Assembly: GCF_003864335.1 (NCBI RefSeq)
Contig: NZ_BEXA01000001.1
Coordinates: forward strand, 248,001 to 312,000
DNA: 64,000 bases
Direction of reading: 5' to 3'
Source of the DNA: Lentilactobacillus kosonis
Lineage (GTDB): Bacteria > Bacillota > Bacilli > Lactobacillales > Lactobacillaceae
Numbering within the stretch: the first letter of the stretch is position 1; the number at the start of each line of letters is the position of its first letter. The position numbers were made by a program, and so were the translations under genes. This document shows positions 1 through 9,841 of the stretch, one piece after another. The notes beneath the pieces are model-generated. The model saw nothing but the letters and a program-made list of their open reading frames with translations. It had not been told where the DNA came from and made no database searches.

Positions 1-370
1 ACTATGGAATTAAGCAGATGGCCGAAGGTAAATTTTGGTTTAGTATTATCCTTGTTGAAGGTGAAGTTGCTGGCATGATTGATATTCATTCAATCGATAC
101 AGAGTACCATCGCGGCGAAGTTGGGTATTGGCTAAGCACTCGCTATCAGGGAAACGGCGCCGTAACGACCGCGCTAGCCGCAATTGAAGATATTGCCTTT
201 AATGAGTTAGGTATTCATCGACTAGAGTTGCTAGCCGTCACTACGAACACCAAAAGTCGAGCAGTGGCTGAGCGCCGTTTTTCCATCAAGATGCTGTTCT
301 AAACGATTACTTAATTAATAAAGGACAGTATGTAGATGCAGTTCTTTATTCTAAAATTGCAACCGTCTAA
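1..370 (+). CDS. GNAT family N-acetyltransferase (RimJ/RimL type), C-terminal part, frameshifted
   Basis: The gene enters from upstream of the window: the frame is open from the first bases. It reads EVAGMIDIHSID, then EVGYWLS and the acetyl-CoA loop RYQGNGAVTTALAAI, then LGIHRLELLAVTTNTKSRAVAER, all typical of RimJ/RimL-like acetyltransferases that acetylate protein N-termini or small amines. After AVAER the frame slips at the GTTTTTCC run near 274-283. The expected end (HQDAVLNDYLINKGQYVDA) continues in another frame to a stop at 368-370. I read the slip as a one-base sequencing error. The substrate cannot be predicted. Confidence 0.8.
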
Positions 371-406
371 TTAATTCCGGTCAGAATTAGCTTTCTGGCC
401 GGTTTT

Positions 407-1056
407 TTAACGACCAAATATTAACGTAATCAATAAAACTCCCGCTGAAATCAAAATTGTTTTCGCACCCAAATATGGCAAGAAAAATCCACTGAGAAAA
501 GCTCCAATTACAAATGATAAAAGAATAATCCCCATCTTACCGGCGGTTGACCGAGCCTTTTGATCTCCCGTAGTTAAGAAATCAAAACCTGACTCAGCAA
601 ACGTTCTGATATTTCCCGTCATCATTAATGAAGTAAATGGTTTCCCCTTCAACACCCGAAACTCTTGTAACTGAGCAGCGGCAGCAATTGATAGTAATCC
701 GGATGTTAATAATTTAGGTGTTACCGGTGCTAAAAATGCCACAGTTACAAAAACAACAATTTCATAAATCAAGGTTAATTCCTGGCGTTTCAACGCGATC
801 TCATTCGGATAATGCTGCTGGATGACTCGCATAATAAAGACCCCAATCATAAACATTAAAGCCGAAAATAATTCTAACCCCGCTTGACCAAATTCACGAC
901 TACCAATATGTATTCCCATTAAAATCAAGTTACCTGTTTGCAAGCCTGCAAAATCCCGCCGTCATAAAGATATGAATATGCATCAAGCGATCCTGCGGTT
1001 ACCGCTAGCATCATTCCGGCAAACATTTTTTGATAAAACTCTTCATCTTTTTCCAT
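407..1056 (-). CDS. YoaK/DUF1275 family membrane protein, frameshifted
   Basis: This is a polytopic membrane protein of the DUF1275 (YoaK) family. It has the family hallmarks AGSLDAYSYL near the start, LQTGNLILMGI, and MMTGNIRTFAESGFDFL in the middle, followed by C-terminal hydrophobic helices. The ATG at 1056 follows a GGGGGAA ribosome binding site. The first 35 codons and the rest lie in different frames: one T is missing, on the coding strand, in the T run at 950-953, and restoring it gives GGIFAGLQTGNL. The corrected protein is about 216 residues, normal for the family. Its function is unknown. Confidence 0.85.
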
Positions 1057-1168
1057 TGTTTTAATTCCCCCATTCTTTAATGCGCCACTATTATACCGAT
1101 ATTTGTTGCGTGCGCCAATTAATATCCATTCTCATTTATATGTTAAGCTTCATTTATTATTTGAATGA

Positions 1169-1174
1169 TATAAT
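1169..1174 (+). promoter_or_regulatory. Probable -10 box of the two-component operon
   Basis: A perfect TATAAT lies 65 bases upstream of the response regulator start. No good -35 box is visible at the usual distance, so this is tentative. Confidence 0.35.
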
Positions 1175-1238
1175 TAATGCTAAATATTACTTACAACTAA
1201 CTAAAACAAACTAATTCAACGACCGCGGAGGTTTTACC

Positions 1239-1925
1239 TTGAACGATTTAAAAATTCTTGTAATTGAAGATGATGAGGATCTTGCCCAAAGCCTAAAACT
1301 ATTCTTAGAAGATTTAGGCAACATAACTATTAGTAATGATGGCTTTGAAGGCCAAATGCTTGGAGAAGATGGTATCTATGATTTGGTTGTTTTGGATTTA
1401 ATGCTTCCAGAAATCAGTGGCTTTGAGATCTTAAAGAAATGGCGAACAAGTGACAAATTAGACATGCCTGTACTAATTTTAACGGCTAAAGATACGCTTA
1501 ACGACAAAGTACACGGTTTTCAGTTAGGTGCCGATGACTACTTAACTAAGCCATTTCACCGAGAAGAGTTACTATTACGGGTAAAAGCCTTACTACGCCG
1601 CTCTGGTCGGATTGGTGACGAAAACCAACTTTCAGTTGGCAATTTCACTGCTAACCTTAAAAATCGAACGGTAATGTTAGGCGATACTGAGCTTGATTTA
1701 AATGGTAAGGAGTATGACTTATTGATTTACTTTTTACAAAATCCCGAAACCATCATTACCAAAGAGCAAATTTTCGATCGCCTATGGGGATTTGACTCAG
1801 ATACCGCCCTATCAGTAATTGAAGTATATATGAGCAACTTACGAAAAAAAATTAAGCAAGTATCAGATATTCAACCGATTAAAACCATTAGAAACGTCGG
1901 CTACATTTTGGAAACGGAGGCCTAA
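1239..1925 (+). CDS. OmpR-family response regulator
   Basis: This is a 228-residue transcription regulator of a two-component system. The receiver domain (about 1-120) has the acidic pocket IEDDED, the phospho-acceptor Asp53 in VVLDLMLPEISG and the switch Lys in ILTAKD. The winged-helix domain follows from about residue 125 (LNGKEYDLLIYFLQNPETIITKEQIFDRLWG). The TTG start at 1239 is chosen because GGAGG lies 7 bases upstream. The sensor kinase starts 2 bases after the stop, so the two are co-translated. The partner looks CiaH-like, but the signal and targets are unknown. Confidence 0.93.
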   Translation: MNDLKILVIEDDEDLAQSLKLFLEDLGNITISNDGFEGQMLGEDGIYDLVVLDLMLPEISGFEILKKWRTSDKLDMPVLILTAKDTLNDKVHGFQLGADDYLTKPFHREELLLRVKALLRRSGRIGDENQLSVGNFTANLKNRTVMLGDTELDLNGKEYDLLIYFLQNPETIITKEQIFDRLWGFDSDTALSVIEVYMSNLRKKIKQVSDIQPIKTIRNVGYILETEA

Positions 1926-1927
1926 AT

Positions 1928-3260
1928 TTGGCAAACAAGGATCCGCAAACTAAGCAGCAACGCTCCTTCTTCATCAAGGAGCTTTTTTGCTTTCGCCTTA
2001 CTATTCATCCTGTTAGGATTCACGGTCTACAGTATTTTTCAAAATTCAGTGTTCCAAAATATTAATCAGGGACTAGTAAATCAGCGAACTCAAATTCTAA
2101 ATAATGAATCTCAGCCTACTATTAAAATTAATCCTAATAAGGGAACCGCTAATATTTCACCATCTATCGGTGGTCCATTCAGATCAACAACGATCGTCTT
2201 CAATGCTAAAGGAACCATTATCAACAAACCTATGCTAGGGAACCATTTTTACTCGCTGATTAAAAACATTCAATTAGATAAGACCCAAACTGATCGCGTA
2301 TATGACATGACTATTGGTTCCCAAAATTTTACCAGCCATTTCCGAACGCTATTAGTTAAAGTGCCTAAATCTAATTCAAATCCATTATATGCCGGAAATT
2401 ATGCAATGATTGTTGAAAATATTGACGCAGACTTATTAGCTCTCAAGAGTTTTGAGCGAGCCATTCTAATTACTATTATTTTCTTCTGGATTCTCGCTAT
2501 TTCAATTGCGTACTTCTTGTCAAAATCAAGTATGAAACCTATCTTGTCATCATGGAAAAAACAACGTGAATTTAGCGCAAATGCGGCTCATGAATTACGA
2601 ACTCCTTTAACGGTCATCCAAAATCAACTAGAATTCATGCTTACTAAGCCTAATGACAAGATTCTTGATCAGGCAGAAAAAATTTCAACATCTTTAAATA
2701 GTGTTAATCAATTACAAAACTTAACTGGTCATTTGCTAACTCTATCGCGAGCTGACGCTGACGTAAGTCAAGTTAGCATCCAATCACAACCCCTTAAACC
2801 ATTCTTCACTGAAGTAATCTCACCTTATCAAGATGTTGCTGACAGTCAAAGTAAGTCTCTAACCGTTACCATTGATACACCTGGAGCAGGAGCTTTTGAC
2901 AGTGGCTTAATCAGACAGTTATTAGTCATTTTAATTGATAATGGTCTAAAATACAGTCCCACTGGCGGTAACGTTGGGGTTGCCATCACACGTATCAAAG
3001 ACACTTTAAACATTAAAGTTAGTGATAATGGACCAGGAATTCCAGACACGGACAAGAAACGGATATTTGATCGTTTCTATCGAACGGACAAATCTCGAAA
3101 CAGTAAGACCGGAGGCAATGGATTAGGACTAGCTATTGCTTCCACCATCGTTAGCCAGCATCATGGTAAGATTTCCGTTCATGATAACCAACCGGTTGGA
3201 TCAATTTTCGAAGTTAATATCCCGTTAAAAAGTCACAGTAATCACCTATCTAAAAAATAA
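1928..3260 (+). CDS. Sensor histidine kinase (CiaH-like), frameshifted
   Basis: This membrane sensor kinase is paired with the regulator just upstream. TTG at 1928 with GGAGG at 1916-1920 is the likely start. One extra T in the T run at 1983-1988 breaks the frame; removing it gives an N-terminal transmembrane helix (FAFALLFILLGFTVY). An extracellular segment of about 130 residues, a second helix (ILITIIFFWILAISIAYFL), the H-box AHELRTPL (His near 221), the N-box LIDNGLKYSP and the G-boxes DNGPGIP and GGNGLGLAI follow. The corrected length is about 443 residues. The sensed signal is unknown. Confidence 0.9.
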
Positions 3261-3299
3261 AAAACGCTCCTCCACTTTAATCGCGGAGGAGCGTTTTTT
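3261..3299. terminator. Bidirectional terminator
   Basis: A 13-bp stem (AAAACGCTCCTCC with GGAGGAGCGTTTT) is flanked by A and T runs. It sits between the kinase gene and the convergent gene at 3312. Confidence 0.9.
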
Positions 3300-3311
3300 G
3301 GTTTTAATCAT

Positions 3312-4013
3312 CTATTTTTCAGACATTAATTGAAGCCACTTCTTAGTTGGTATATCGAGATTAGCTGGAATTTCAAACCCCATCGGCTCAAAAATATCGC
3401 TAACCTTATCCCAATTAATTGCCTCATCTTGACTAAAACTTGCCAACACATCTTCAAGCTGGTCTTGCGTAACCTTTTGCAATAGTTCTTGGTTACCCCC
3501 CATAGTGGCAATAAACGTATTGGCAGCTAATTGGCCAGCAATAATTTCATTAACATCGCTATCAGATAGCTCATCAACTAAACTTTTGCGGTTCTTTAAA
3601 GGGACCGCTTTTAATTCACGCTGTAAAAATGCTTGAAATTCAGAAAAGTTATCAGCAATTTGGCGATAAAATTGCCAAGGCAATGTCACATTAAGTTGTT
3701 TAATTACTTGTGGTAGCATTGATTCCACTGACCAAACCTGTTGATCTTGGCCCACTAAAATCCACTGTTGTAAGAAGCGTTGAACTGATTCTCTAACTTC
3801 CAAACTTAACTTTTTCTTCAACGTCAATCCATAGCGCACCAATAAAAATTTTTCAAAGTCAGAATCATTAATAATTCGACCTTGTGGCTTACGTTTAGCC
3901 TTTAAAATTTGTTTGATTTGTTTTTGTTTTGCTAGATTTTGCGAATTTTCCTTGTTTTGCCAATGTGATTCTCCTTTATCTTGTACAATCATTTTATCAT
4001 GGAATTCAACCAA
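3312..4013 (-). CDS. Hypothetical cytosolic protein
   Basis: I do not recognise this 233-residue protein. It is hydrophilic, without signal peptide or membrane segment, and has a very basic, Gln/Lys-rich N-terminal stretch (about residues 20-50: KQKQIKQILKAKRKPQGR). A helical, acidic C-terminal half follows (ELSDSDVNEIIAGQL, TQDQLEDVLASF). The start is uncertain. The longest frame begins at a TTG, but an AAGGAG site points to another TTG near 3964 in a different frame, so the N-terminus may contain a sequencing slip. The gene stands alone between terminators. Confidence 0.6.
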   Translation of the reverse strand: MVEFHDKMIVQDKGESHWQNKENSQNLAKQKQIKQILKAKRKPQGRIINDSDFEKFLLVRYGLTLKKKLSLEVRESVQRFLQQWILVGQDQQVWSVESMLPQVIKQLNVTLPWQFYRQIADNFSEFQAFLQRELKAVPLKNRKSLVDELSDSDVNEIIAGQLAANTFIATMGGNQELLQKVTQDQLEDVLASFSQDEAINWDKVSDIFEPMGFEIPANLDIPTKKWLQLMSEK

Positions 4014-4128
4014 ATCTCATGAAATTTAGACGCCGTTTTTTTGCTAATTCGTAAATAAATTTAATAATTGAATTCTTGCACTAAACTTTTTTTCTGGTAG
4101 ATACAACATTAAAAATCAAAAATCAAGA

Positions 4129-4157
4129 TTGAATATCCAAACCTCTGTTCGTATAAT
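4129..4157 (+). promoter_or_regulatory. Sigma-A promoter of the small gene at 4184
   Basis: TTGAAT at 4129-4134 and a perfect TATAAT at 4152-4157 are separated by exactly 17 bases, 27 bases before the start codon. Confidence 0.8.
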
Positions 4158-4183
4158 TAAAGAATCGAACGGAGGTTGATTAC

Positions 4184-4408
4184 ATGGAACAAATTTTACC
4201 AATCAGCGCCCTCGCAGAGGATGCTATGCGCAACGGAGCAATCGTAGAAATCAAGCTTTTCAACAGCACCAAAAAGATCCATCGCCAAGATTTAATTGGC
4301 AACATCACAGGTGTTAAGGATCACTTAATTACTGTAACAAGCCTCTTTAACCGCTCCCATAAAATTGAAGAAAGTAATGTAGACGATATTGTGTATATTA
4401 CCAAATAA
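4184..4408 (+). CDS. Small hypothetical protein
   Basis: This 74-residue protein is well supported as a gene: a consensus promoter, CGGAGG 8 bases before the ATG, and a terminator right after it. It is soluble. The pattern IVEIKLFNSTKKIHRQDLIGNITGVKDHLITVTS suggests a small beta-rich fold, possibly Sm- or SH3-like. That is only an impression from alternating hydrophobic residues, and I do not recognise the family. Confidence 0.7.
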   Translation: MEQILPISALAEDAMRNGAIVEIKLFNSTKKIHRQDLIGNITGVKDHLITVTSLFNRSHKIEESNVDDIVYITK

Positions 4409-4427
4409 TAATTGCCATTAAGGTGAC

Positions 4428-4462
4428 AAAAAGGATCTGAATTTAATTCAGATCCTTTTTTT
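4428..4462. terminator. Bidirectional terminator
   Basis: A near-perfect palindrome, AAGGATCTGAATT with AATTCAGATCCTT, is flanked by A and T runs between two convergent genes. Confidence 0.9.
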
Positions 4463-5672
4463 AATTAATTTCAACATGCGTGAAATTATCTTTAATTCGG
4501 TAAGTTAATAGGTATGAAGCAAACAAGAATACGATTACTACCAAATATGGATAGTGATAATTTAAGTCTAGCAGAGATCCTGACACAAGGGGACCGATAA
4601 TATTACCCACACTTGTTAAAGACATATTGACCCCGTTAACAAACCCTTGATTAGTCGTGCTAGCCTTCGTTAGCAAGGTGGTAATCGCAGGTCGTAATAA
4701 ATCATACATTGTAAATACAATTAGTGTGGCAATGATAACTTCAATTTTTGAATGAGCTAAAATAATCCAAATCGTTCCCGCAAACGCAAGAAAAAAACAA
4801 TATCTAATTAATCGTTTTTCAGTTAACCACGTAACCATCCGGTTAAACAACACAACTTGGAAAAACAATGAAATAACCCCATTTAAAGTCAATACCAAAG
4901 CGATATTTTCGAGAGTAAAGTGATGAACCTCATTAACATACAAACTATAGATACTCTCAAAGCCAACTAACCCAAATGAAGATATCAGAATCATTAAGAA
5001 TAGTAGTCCCATTGGCCCGAATAAGAGGGCCTTGGTTTGAGCCCAGCTAGCTTTACCAGTAGTGGCCCGCGGATCGGCAATCGCGCCACCAGTTTTCGCA
5101 GCCATAGATTTAATTTCTTCATCGTTAGGTAGCATAATTATAAATGATAACATTGAAAGCAGTCCCAATGCCGCAGCACACCAGAACGGTGTCTTATAGT
5201 CAATCTTAGCTAGAATCCCACCAAGGCCTGGTCCTAAAATCAGGCCACCACTAAATGCTGCTGATAGCAAACCAATGACACGAGCCCGTTGTTTAGGAGT
5301 CGTAATATCGGCTGCTAACGCATTAGTTGTTGGTACAACCATTGCTGCTGACAAACCACCAATTATCCGAGAAATATCGAACATCCAAAGATAATTAGTA
5401 GCCGCAAACATTACCTCAGATACAGCGTACAATGCTAATCCGGCAACTAAAATCTTTTTTCGTCCCATCCGGTCGGAAATCTGACCAACAATTGGAGAAG
5501 CGATTAACTGTGCCAACGCAAACAATGAATTCATAATTCCCATATCCGTGGCGGATAAGTGTAATTCATTTTTAATAAATGGCATTACCGGAAAAATTAA
5601 GCTCATCCCTATACAGACTAGGAAGTTACCAAAAATAAGAGCAATAATCGCATTTCTAACCTTTTTTGACAT
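4461..5672 (-). CDS. MFS transporter, drug-efflux type
   Basis: This is a 403-residue 12-helix major facilitator protein. It has motif A (GQISDRMGRKKILVAG) after helix 2 and the efflux motif C region GLILGPGLGG in helix 5, which places it with proton-driven exporters such as TetA- or Bmr-like pumps. I chose the ATG at 5672 (MSKKVRNAI), not the upstream GTG, because the GTGGGG-like ribosome site is well spaced for it. The gene is monocistronic, with a terminator shared with the convergent small gene. The substrate is unknown. Confidence 0.85.
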   Translation of the reverse strand: MSKKVRNAIIALIFGNFLVCIGMSLIFPVMPFIKNELHLSATDMGIMNSLFALAQLIASPIVGQISDRMGRKKILVAGLALYAVSEVMFAATNYLWMFDISRIIGGLSAAMVVPTTNALAADITTPKQRARVIGLLSAAFSGGLILGPGLGGILAKIDYKTPFWCAAALGLLSMLSFIIMLPNDEEIKSMAAKTGGAIADPRATTGKASWAQTKALLFGPMGLLFLMILISSFGLVGFESIYSLYVNEVHHFTLENIALVLTLNGVISLFFQVVLFNRMVTWLTEKRLIRYCFFLAFAGTIWIILAHSKIEVIIATLIVFTMYDLLRPAITTLLTKASTTNQGFVNGVNMSLTSVGNIIGPLVSGSLLDLNYHYPYLVVIVFLFASYLLTYRIKDNFTHVEIN

Positions 5673-5775
5673 AGTCAACCCCACTTTCGAATTAAGTCCA
5701 ATGCGATTGATTATACGTTAGTTTTTGTGACCTAGTCAACTAAACAGAGCACTAACTTTTAGTCATATGTTTACA

Positions 5776-5812
5776 ATCAAAAACGGCCATGAGAATAATT
5801 TCCCACAGCCGT
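5776..5812 (-). terminator. Terminator downstream of the GlsB-like gene
   Basis: Read on the minus strand, an 11-bp stem (ACGGCTGTGGG with CTCATGGCCGT, three G-T pairs) is followed by TTTTT. Confidence 0.7.
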
Positions 5813-5828
5813 CGGTTACATAAACTTA

Positions 5829-6077
5829 TTATGATTCTTTACTTCGCATTCCGAAAAAGGCACTAACAATCAATACCAAGACACAGGCACCAATAATTGA
5901 AGGAATCAAAGCCATTCCTGCTAAATGAGGTCCCCAAGAACCGAGCAAACTTTCACCCAGCCAAGAACCAATCAATCCGGCGATGATGTTAGCAATCCAA
6001 CCGGCAGGCCGTTTAGTAATTCCACCAGCAATTGCACCAATAACTGCACCAATAATTAACGTCCAAATTAATGACAT
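5829..6077 (-). CDS. GlsB/YeaQ/YmgE family stress membrane protein
   Basis: This is an 82-residue, glycine-rich protein with three hydrophobic helices: LIWTLIIGAVIGAIAGGI, then WIANIIAGLIGSWLGESLLG, then a C-terminal helix ending VSAFFGMRSKES. It is typical of the family once named transglycosylase-associated protein, which is often induced by general or cell-envelope stress in Firmicutes. The AGGAGG-type ribosome site precedes the ATG. The gene stands alone, and the molecular role is not known. Confidence 0.85.
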   Translation of the reverse strand: MSLIWTLIIGAVIGAIAGGITKRPAGWIANIIAGLIGSWLGESLLGSWGPHLAGMALIPSIIGACVLVLIVSAFFGMRSKES

Positions 6078-6261
6078 AATTAATACCTCCTATTAGATTG
6101 TGTTATCAAATTATTCTACCTTACAACCATAATTATAAATAATTGCTAACAATTATTCACTTTTAAACTCTTCAAGTTAAACAAAGATTGCCACTCACCC
6201 CTTATAATATTCACATAATTTGGTATTATTAATTCAAATACAGTATTAAGAGGAGTCTCAT

Positions 6262-6741
6262 ATGGATCAAGCATCGCATTTACCCAATAAAATTAAAACC
6301 GTTTGGAAAGTATCTGCCTTCCTTACTTTTATCGTAACTGCTGGAATATTTATTGCAGCATTTTTCATCGGTTCATATAGCAATTGGAATTGGCTGATTT
6401 ACGCTTCCTATGCTGTCCTAGCCTTAGGGGTTGTCATGTTAATTGTAAGACTAGCCCTAATTCCTTATCGGTACACCTTTTTCAAATATTTGTTAACCGA
6501 TGATGCCGTGCAAATTCAAAGTGGCTTTATCTTTCGAAAATTAATTTCCGTCCCTATCGCTAGGGTCCAAGACGTTAAAATTTCTCAAGGCCCTGTCTTG
6601 AGATCCCAAAAATTACAATCTGTTAACATTACCACTGCCTCTACCGATCATGATATTGACGGATTGGAGCCAGATACAGCTGAACAACTACGAATCCAAA
6701 TCATGCAACGTGCCATGAAGGAGGTTGAAAATGACCTCTAA
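6262..6741 (+). CDS. PH domain-containing membrane protein, YdbS-like
   Basis: This 159-residue protein has two N-terminal membrane helices (about 18-38 and 46-66), then a bacterial PH domain of the YdbS/DUF304 type (LTDDAVQIQSGFIFRKLISVPIARVQDVKISQGPVLRSQKL). AGAGGAG precedes the ATG. Its stop overlaps the next gene by 11 bases, so the two are translationally coupled. YdbS and YdbT proteins occur as pairs in Firmicutes; in Bacillus they have been linked to resistance to some bacteriocins. A role in envelope protection here is inference only. Confidence 0.85.
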   Translation: MDQASHLPNKIKTVWKVSAFLTFIVTAGIFIAAFFIGSYSNWNWLIYASYAVLALGVVMLIVRLALIPYRYTFFKYLLTDDAVQIQSGFIFRKLISVPIARVQDVKISQGPVLRSQKLQSVNITTASTDHDIDGLEPDTAEQLRIQIMQRAMKEVENDL

Positions 6742-8150
6742 GAAGCACCTAAATCCAGTTGCCCTAATTTATTTTATCTATAAGATCTTGGCAGAATGGC
6801 TTTGGATAATCTTTATTGTATTCGCCTCAGCATTTAGTGTTTTCAAAAATCTTCATCTCAGTCTGCCAATGGTCGTGACCATCTTCGTAATTTTAATTGT
6901 TATTGTTTCAATTATTCGCTACACAGTGTTCACCTATGAGATTGGCCCCGAAATGATTACAATTAATAGTGGGATATTAGTTAAAAAGCACCTTCATATT
7001 CCCTATCAGCGTATTCAAACCATCACTCAAGACCAAATGTTTTTCTAATTCCATTTCATTTAGAGACGCTCAACATCGAAACTGCCGGCCAAGAAAGCGA
7101 TAAGGCTGAGGCCATTCTTCCCATGGTCCCCGAATCTGTTAGGATCGCAATTGAGGAGCGAAGACACCCCAGTAAGCCAGCTGATGATCTCATTAATGAT
7201 GACGAGTTGACCAACCACATTTATCACATTGATCGCCATAATCTAAATTTATTTGCACTGACTTCCCTTGGAATCTTGCCAATTTTAGCTGTATTGGGAG
7301 CAGTATATGGTCGAGTTCAAGAAGCAATCCCCGATCGATATCTTAATAAATTTTTGGCAGCAATCTCTCATGAATCAGCACTGATCATCGCTGTCGCTGT
7401 AGTTATCCTATTAATATTAGGGATGGTCATATCATACTTCATGACGATTTTAAATACTATCACTTCACATTATCTGAAGATAATGGCCAGTTACAAACCA
7501 CTCAAGGATTAATTACCAAACGCTCATTCAGTGTTAAACAACAACGGGTTCAAGCAGTGGTATTTAAGCAAAGTATCATTCGACAATTATTTAAGTTAAC
7601 GACTGTACAAACTATCGTGGCTTCTAACGCTGGCAAGCAAGAAGATGAGGACGATATTACCCTAGTACCAGTAATCAAAAATGACCAGGCGAATTTAATG
7701 ACCCATCGATTTATTGATTGGATTCCAAAGGATATCCCCTTATTAACTCGGTTACCACATTCTCATTACTGGTACTATATACGCAATGCCAGCATCATTA
7801 GTTTAATCATCATCGCTGGCTGTACGGGTTTATTTAAACTATGGGGATTAATAAGTTTAATACTTTTGCCCCTAGCAATCTGGCTTGGTTGGTACGCTGC
7901 TAAAAATAATGGTTATTATATTGGTGACCAACAGTTAATTATCTCAAACGGTCATTTACTAACCAGATCAGTCTCAATCATCGAAACTAAAAATATTCAA
8001 TCATTTGAAATTAACCAATCCATTTGGATGACTAGATCTGGACTAGCCCACTTTGTAATTCACATTCGGTCTAAAAATGGTGATAAAGAACTTAGCTTGA
8101 GATACCTCACCAAAACTGAAGCCGATAATCTCTTTAATTGGCTATCATAA
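6731..8150 (+). CDS. PH domain-containing membrane protein, YdbT-like, two frameshifts
   Basis: This is the large partner of the preceding YdbS-like protein, about 473 residues when corrected. ATG at 6731 follows GGAGG at 6720-6724. It carries paired helices followed by bPH2 domains, repeated three times (GPEMITINSGILVKKHLHIPYQRIQTI; then TLSEDNGQLQTTQGLITKRSFSVKQQRVQAV; then IGDQQLIISNGHLLTRSVSIIETKNIQS). One T is missing near 7038-7045, and one base is missing near 7447-7452 in the TTTTAAA run. After both corrections the reading is continuous. I consider it a working gene in the organism. Confidence 0.85.
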
Positions 8151-8176
8151 TTTAATTATCTCGGGAGGAACTTATA

Positions 8177-9026
8177 ATGAAAACAATCATGGTTGGTAAT
8201 CAAACTGTACCAGCAATTGGCATTGGCACTTGGCACATGGGTGATAAGACTGCGAATCAGCGCAATGAAATTGCGGCCATCCAAACAAAGTATAAAAGCT
8301 GGTGCTCGAGTCATCGATACCGCTGAAATGTATGGTAATGGCAATAGCGAACAATTAGTGGGGCAAGCCATCCAAAATCTTGACCGTAAAGAACTATTTA
8401 TTATTGATAAAGTCCTCCCCAATAATGCATCCAGCGATCAATTACCTAAAAGTTTAGATGCCAGCTTAGCCAGAGTTGGCACTGATTATTTTGATTTATA
8501 TCTTTACCATTGGCGAGGCGGAATACCACTACCTGAAACCGTTAAGGCCCTCCAAGATGCTCAAAATGCCGGCAAAATCAGGCACTGGGGTGTTTCTAAT
8601 TTCGATTTAGCTGACATGAAAGAACTATTATCATTACCTGGTGGTTCAGAAGTTGCGGCCAACGAAGACCTATATAATCTCGGTAGTCGGGGCACGGAAT
8701 TCGACTTACAATCGTGGCAGGTTAACCAAAAGATTCCTTTTATCGCCTACACTCCAATTGCTCAAGGCGATCGTTTTGGCCAGCAATTAACTACCAATCG
8801 CACCATCCAAGCCATCGCGGAAGAGCATCAAGCCACTCCTTATCAAATATTGCTTGCTTGGACCATCCGTAGTGGCAATGTGCTAGCAATTCCCCAAACT
8901 AGTGACCCTATTCATGCCGCCGAAAACGTTAAGGCTGGTGACATCGAGTTCACTGAAGAAGAACTTGAATTGATCGATAATAGCTTCCCAAAACCAACTA
9001 ATAAGCAGCCATTAGATATCTTATAA
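8177..9026 (+). CDS. Aldo/keto reductase, frameshifted
   Basis: This NADPH-dependent reductase has the TIM-barrel AKR fold. It begins MKTIMVGNQTVPAIGIGTWHMGDK and has the active site IDTAEMYGNG (Asp, Tyr), a Lys in FIIDKVLP and a His in DLYLYHWRGG. The cofactor region near the end includes AIPQTSDPIHAAENV. The ATG at 8177 has GGGAGG 9 bases upstream. One extra A near 8287-8291 breaks the frame; without it the text reads AIQTSIKAGARVIDTAEMYG. The corrected protein has about 282 residues. It follows ydbT by 26 bases and may be co-transcribed. The substrate is unknown. Confidence 0.87.
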
Positions 9027-9083
9027 TTCATATGCAGGTTAAAATGTCAACTAAAAAGTCTTTTTATCTTTTGAATGTCATGC

Positions 9084-9089
9084 TATAAT
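9084..9089 (+). promoter_or_regulatory. Probable -10 box of the metalloprotease gene
   Basis: A perfect TATAAT lies 55 bases before the start codon, with a weak TTTTTA 17 bases upstream. Confidence 0.45.
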
Positions 9090-9144
9090 CCATTAGTTGC
9101 CCTAACTCAGAGCTTAAATCATTCAAGATTGAAAGGCTTTTATT

Positions 9145-9731
9145 ATGCTTAAAGATAATCGTGTCACTAAAACCATCCTATTAGGATTCATAGCTTTGCT
9201 AACCAGCATCAGCTTTGGAGAAACCGTTCGCGCTGCCTCAACTAATATCCACTGGAGCTCTCCAGTAATTTATGTACAATCGCTAACTAAATCAAAAGAA
9301 TATAATCAATTACTAAACACCGCCATTCAACAATATAATGCCACTGAGATCATCACCCTAGTCAGAGTAAAAAGTGGTGGTCAAATTACTTTTAAATTAA
9401 AACGTAATTTACCAAGTAGCCCTAGCCCAAGTGACAACAATAAAATGATTGGTAATATTATCTTAGGTAACACACACTGGACGAGTGATGGCAACTATTT
9501 GACCAATTGCCAGGTTCAAATTGACAATCAGATTTGCAACAATGTGGCTACACCAAACGAGCCAAACTTCACGTCATCGAACACGAATTGGGACATGCAC
9601 TTGGATTATCCCATAACGGTAAAGACAAAAATTCGATTATGTATCCCACGACTAGTTGGAATTGCAAAGCTAAGGTTGATAAAAACGATATTAATTTGTT
9701 ACGACAACTATACTTAAAACCTTGTAATTAA
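9145..9731 (+). CDS. Secreted zinc metalloprotease, matrixin/metzincin type, frameshifted
   Basis: The N-terminus is a signal peptide (charged start, hydrophobic ILLGFIALLTSISFG, likely cut after ETVRA). The mature part ends with the zinc site HELGHALGLSH and a following SIMYP Met-turn, the arrangement of M10/metzincin proteases. The two halves are in different frames, with one base missing near 9540-9556. The corrected protein is about 195 residues, so it is a minimal catalytic domain without a clear propeptide. It has its own promoter and terminator. It probably acts on extracellular protein; the target is unknown. Confidence 0.8.
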
Positions 9732-9746
9732 TATATTTATTTAAAC

Positions 9747-9793
9747 TACACACCACAATTGCCTAATCACTTGCAATCATGGTGTGTTTTTTA
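9747..9793 (+). terminator. Terminator of the metalloprotease gene
   Basis: The stem ACACACCA with TGGTGTGT, plus an inner ATTGC/GCAAT pair, is followed by TTTTTT. Confidence 0.85.
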
Positions 9794-9823
9794 TTAGTTT
9801 GAGTGATTTAATTTGTTAATAAA

Positions 9824-9841
9824 TGCAAGTAAGTACTTGCA
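9824..9841. promoter_or_regulatory. Inverted-repeat operator, likely bound by the TetR regulator at 11270
   Basis: TGCAAGTA and its exact complement TACTTGCA are separated by two bases. The 18-bp site runs into the -35 box of the YhgE-type gene, as expected for repression by a TetR dimer. The link to the downstream TetR gene is inferred from position. Confidence 0.7.

Noticed and set aside
8280-8300. Programmed ribosomal frameshifting as the cause of the broken frames
   Set aside because: Breaks occur in about 27 unrelated genes, in both directions and without slippery heptamers plus stimulators; base-calling errors are simpler.
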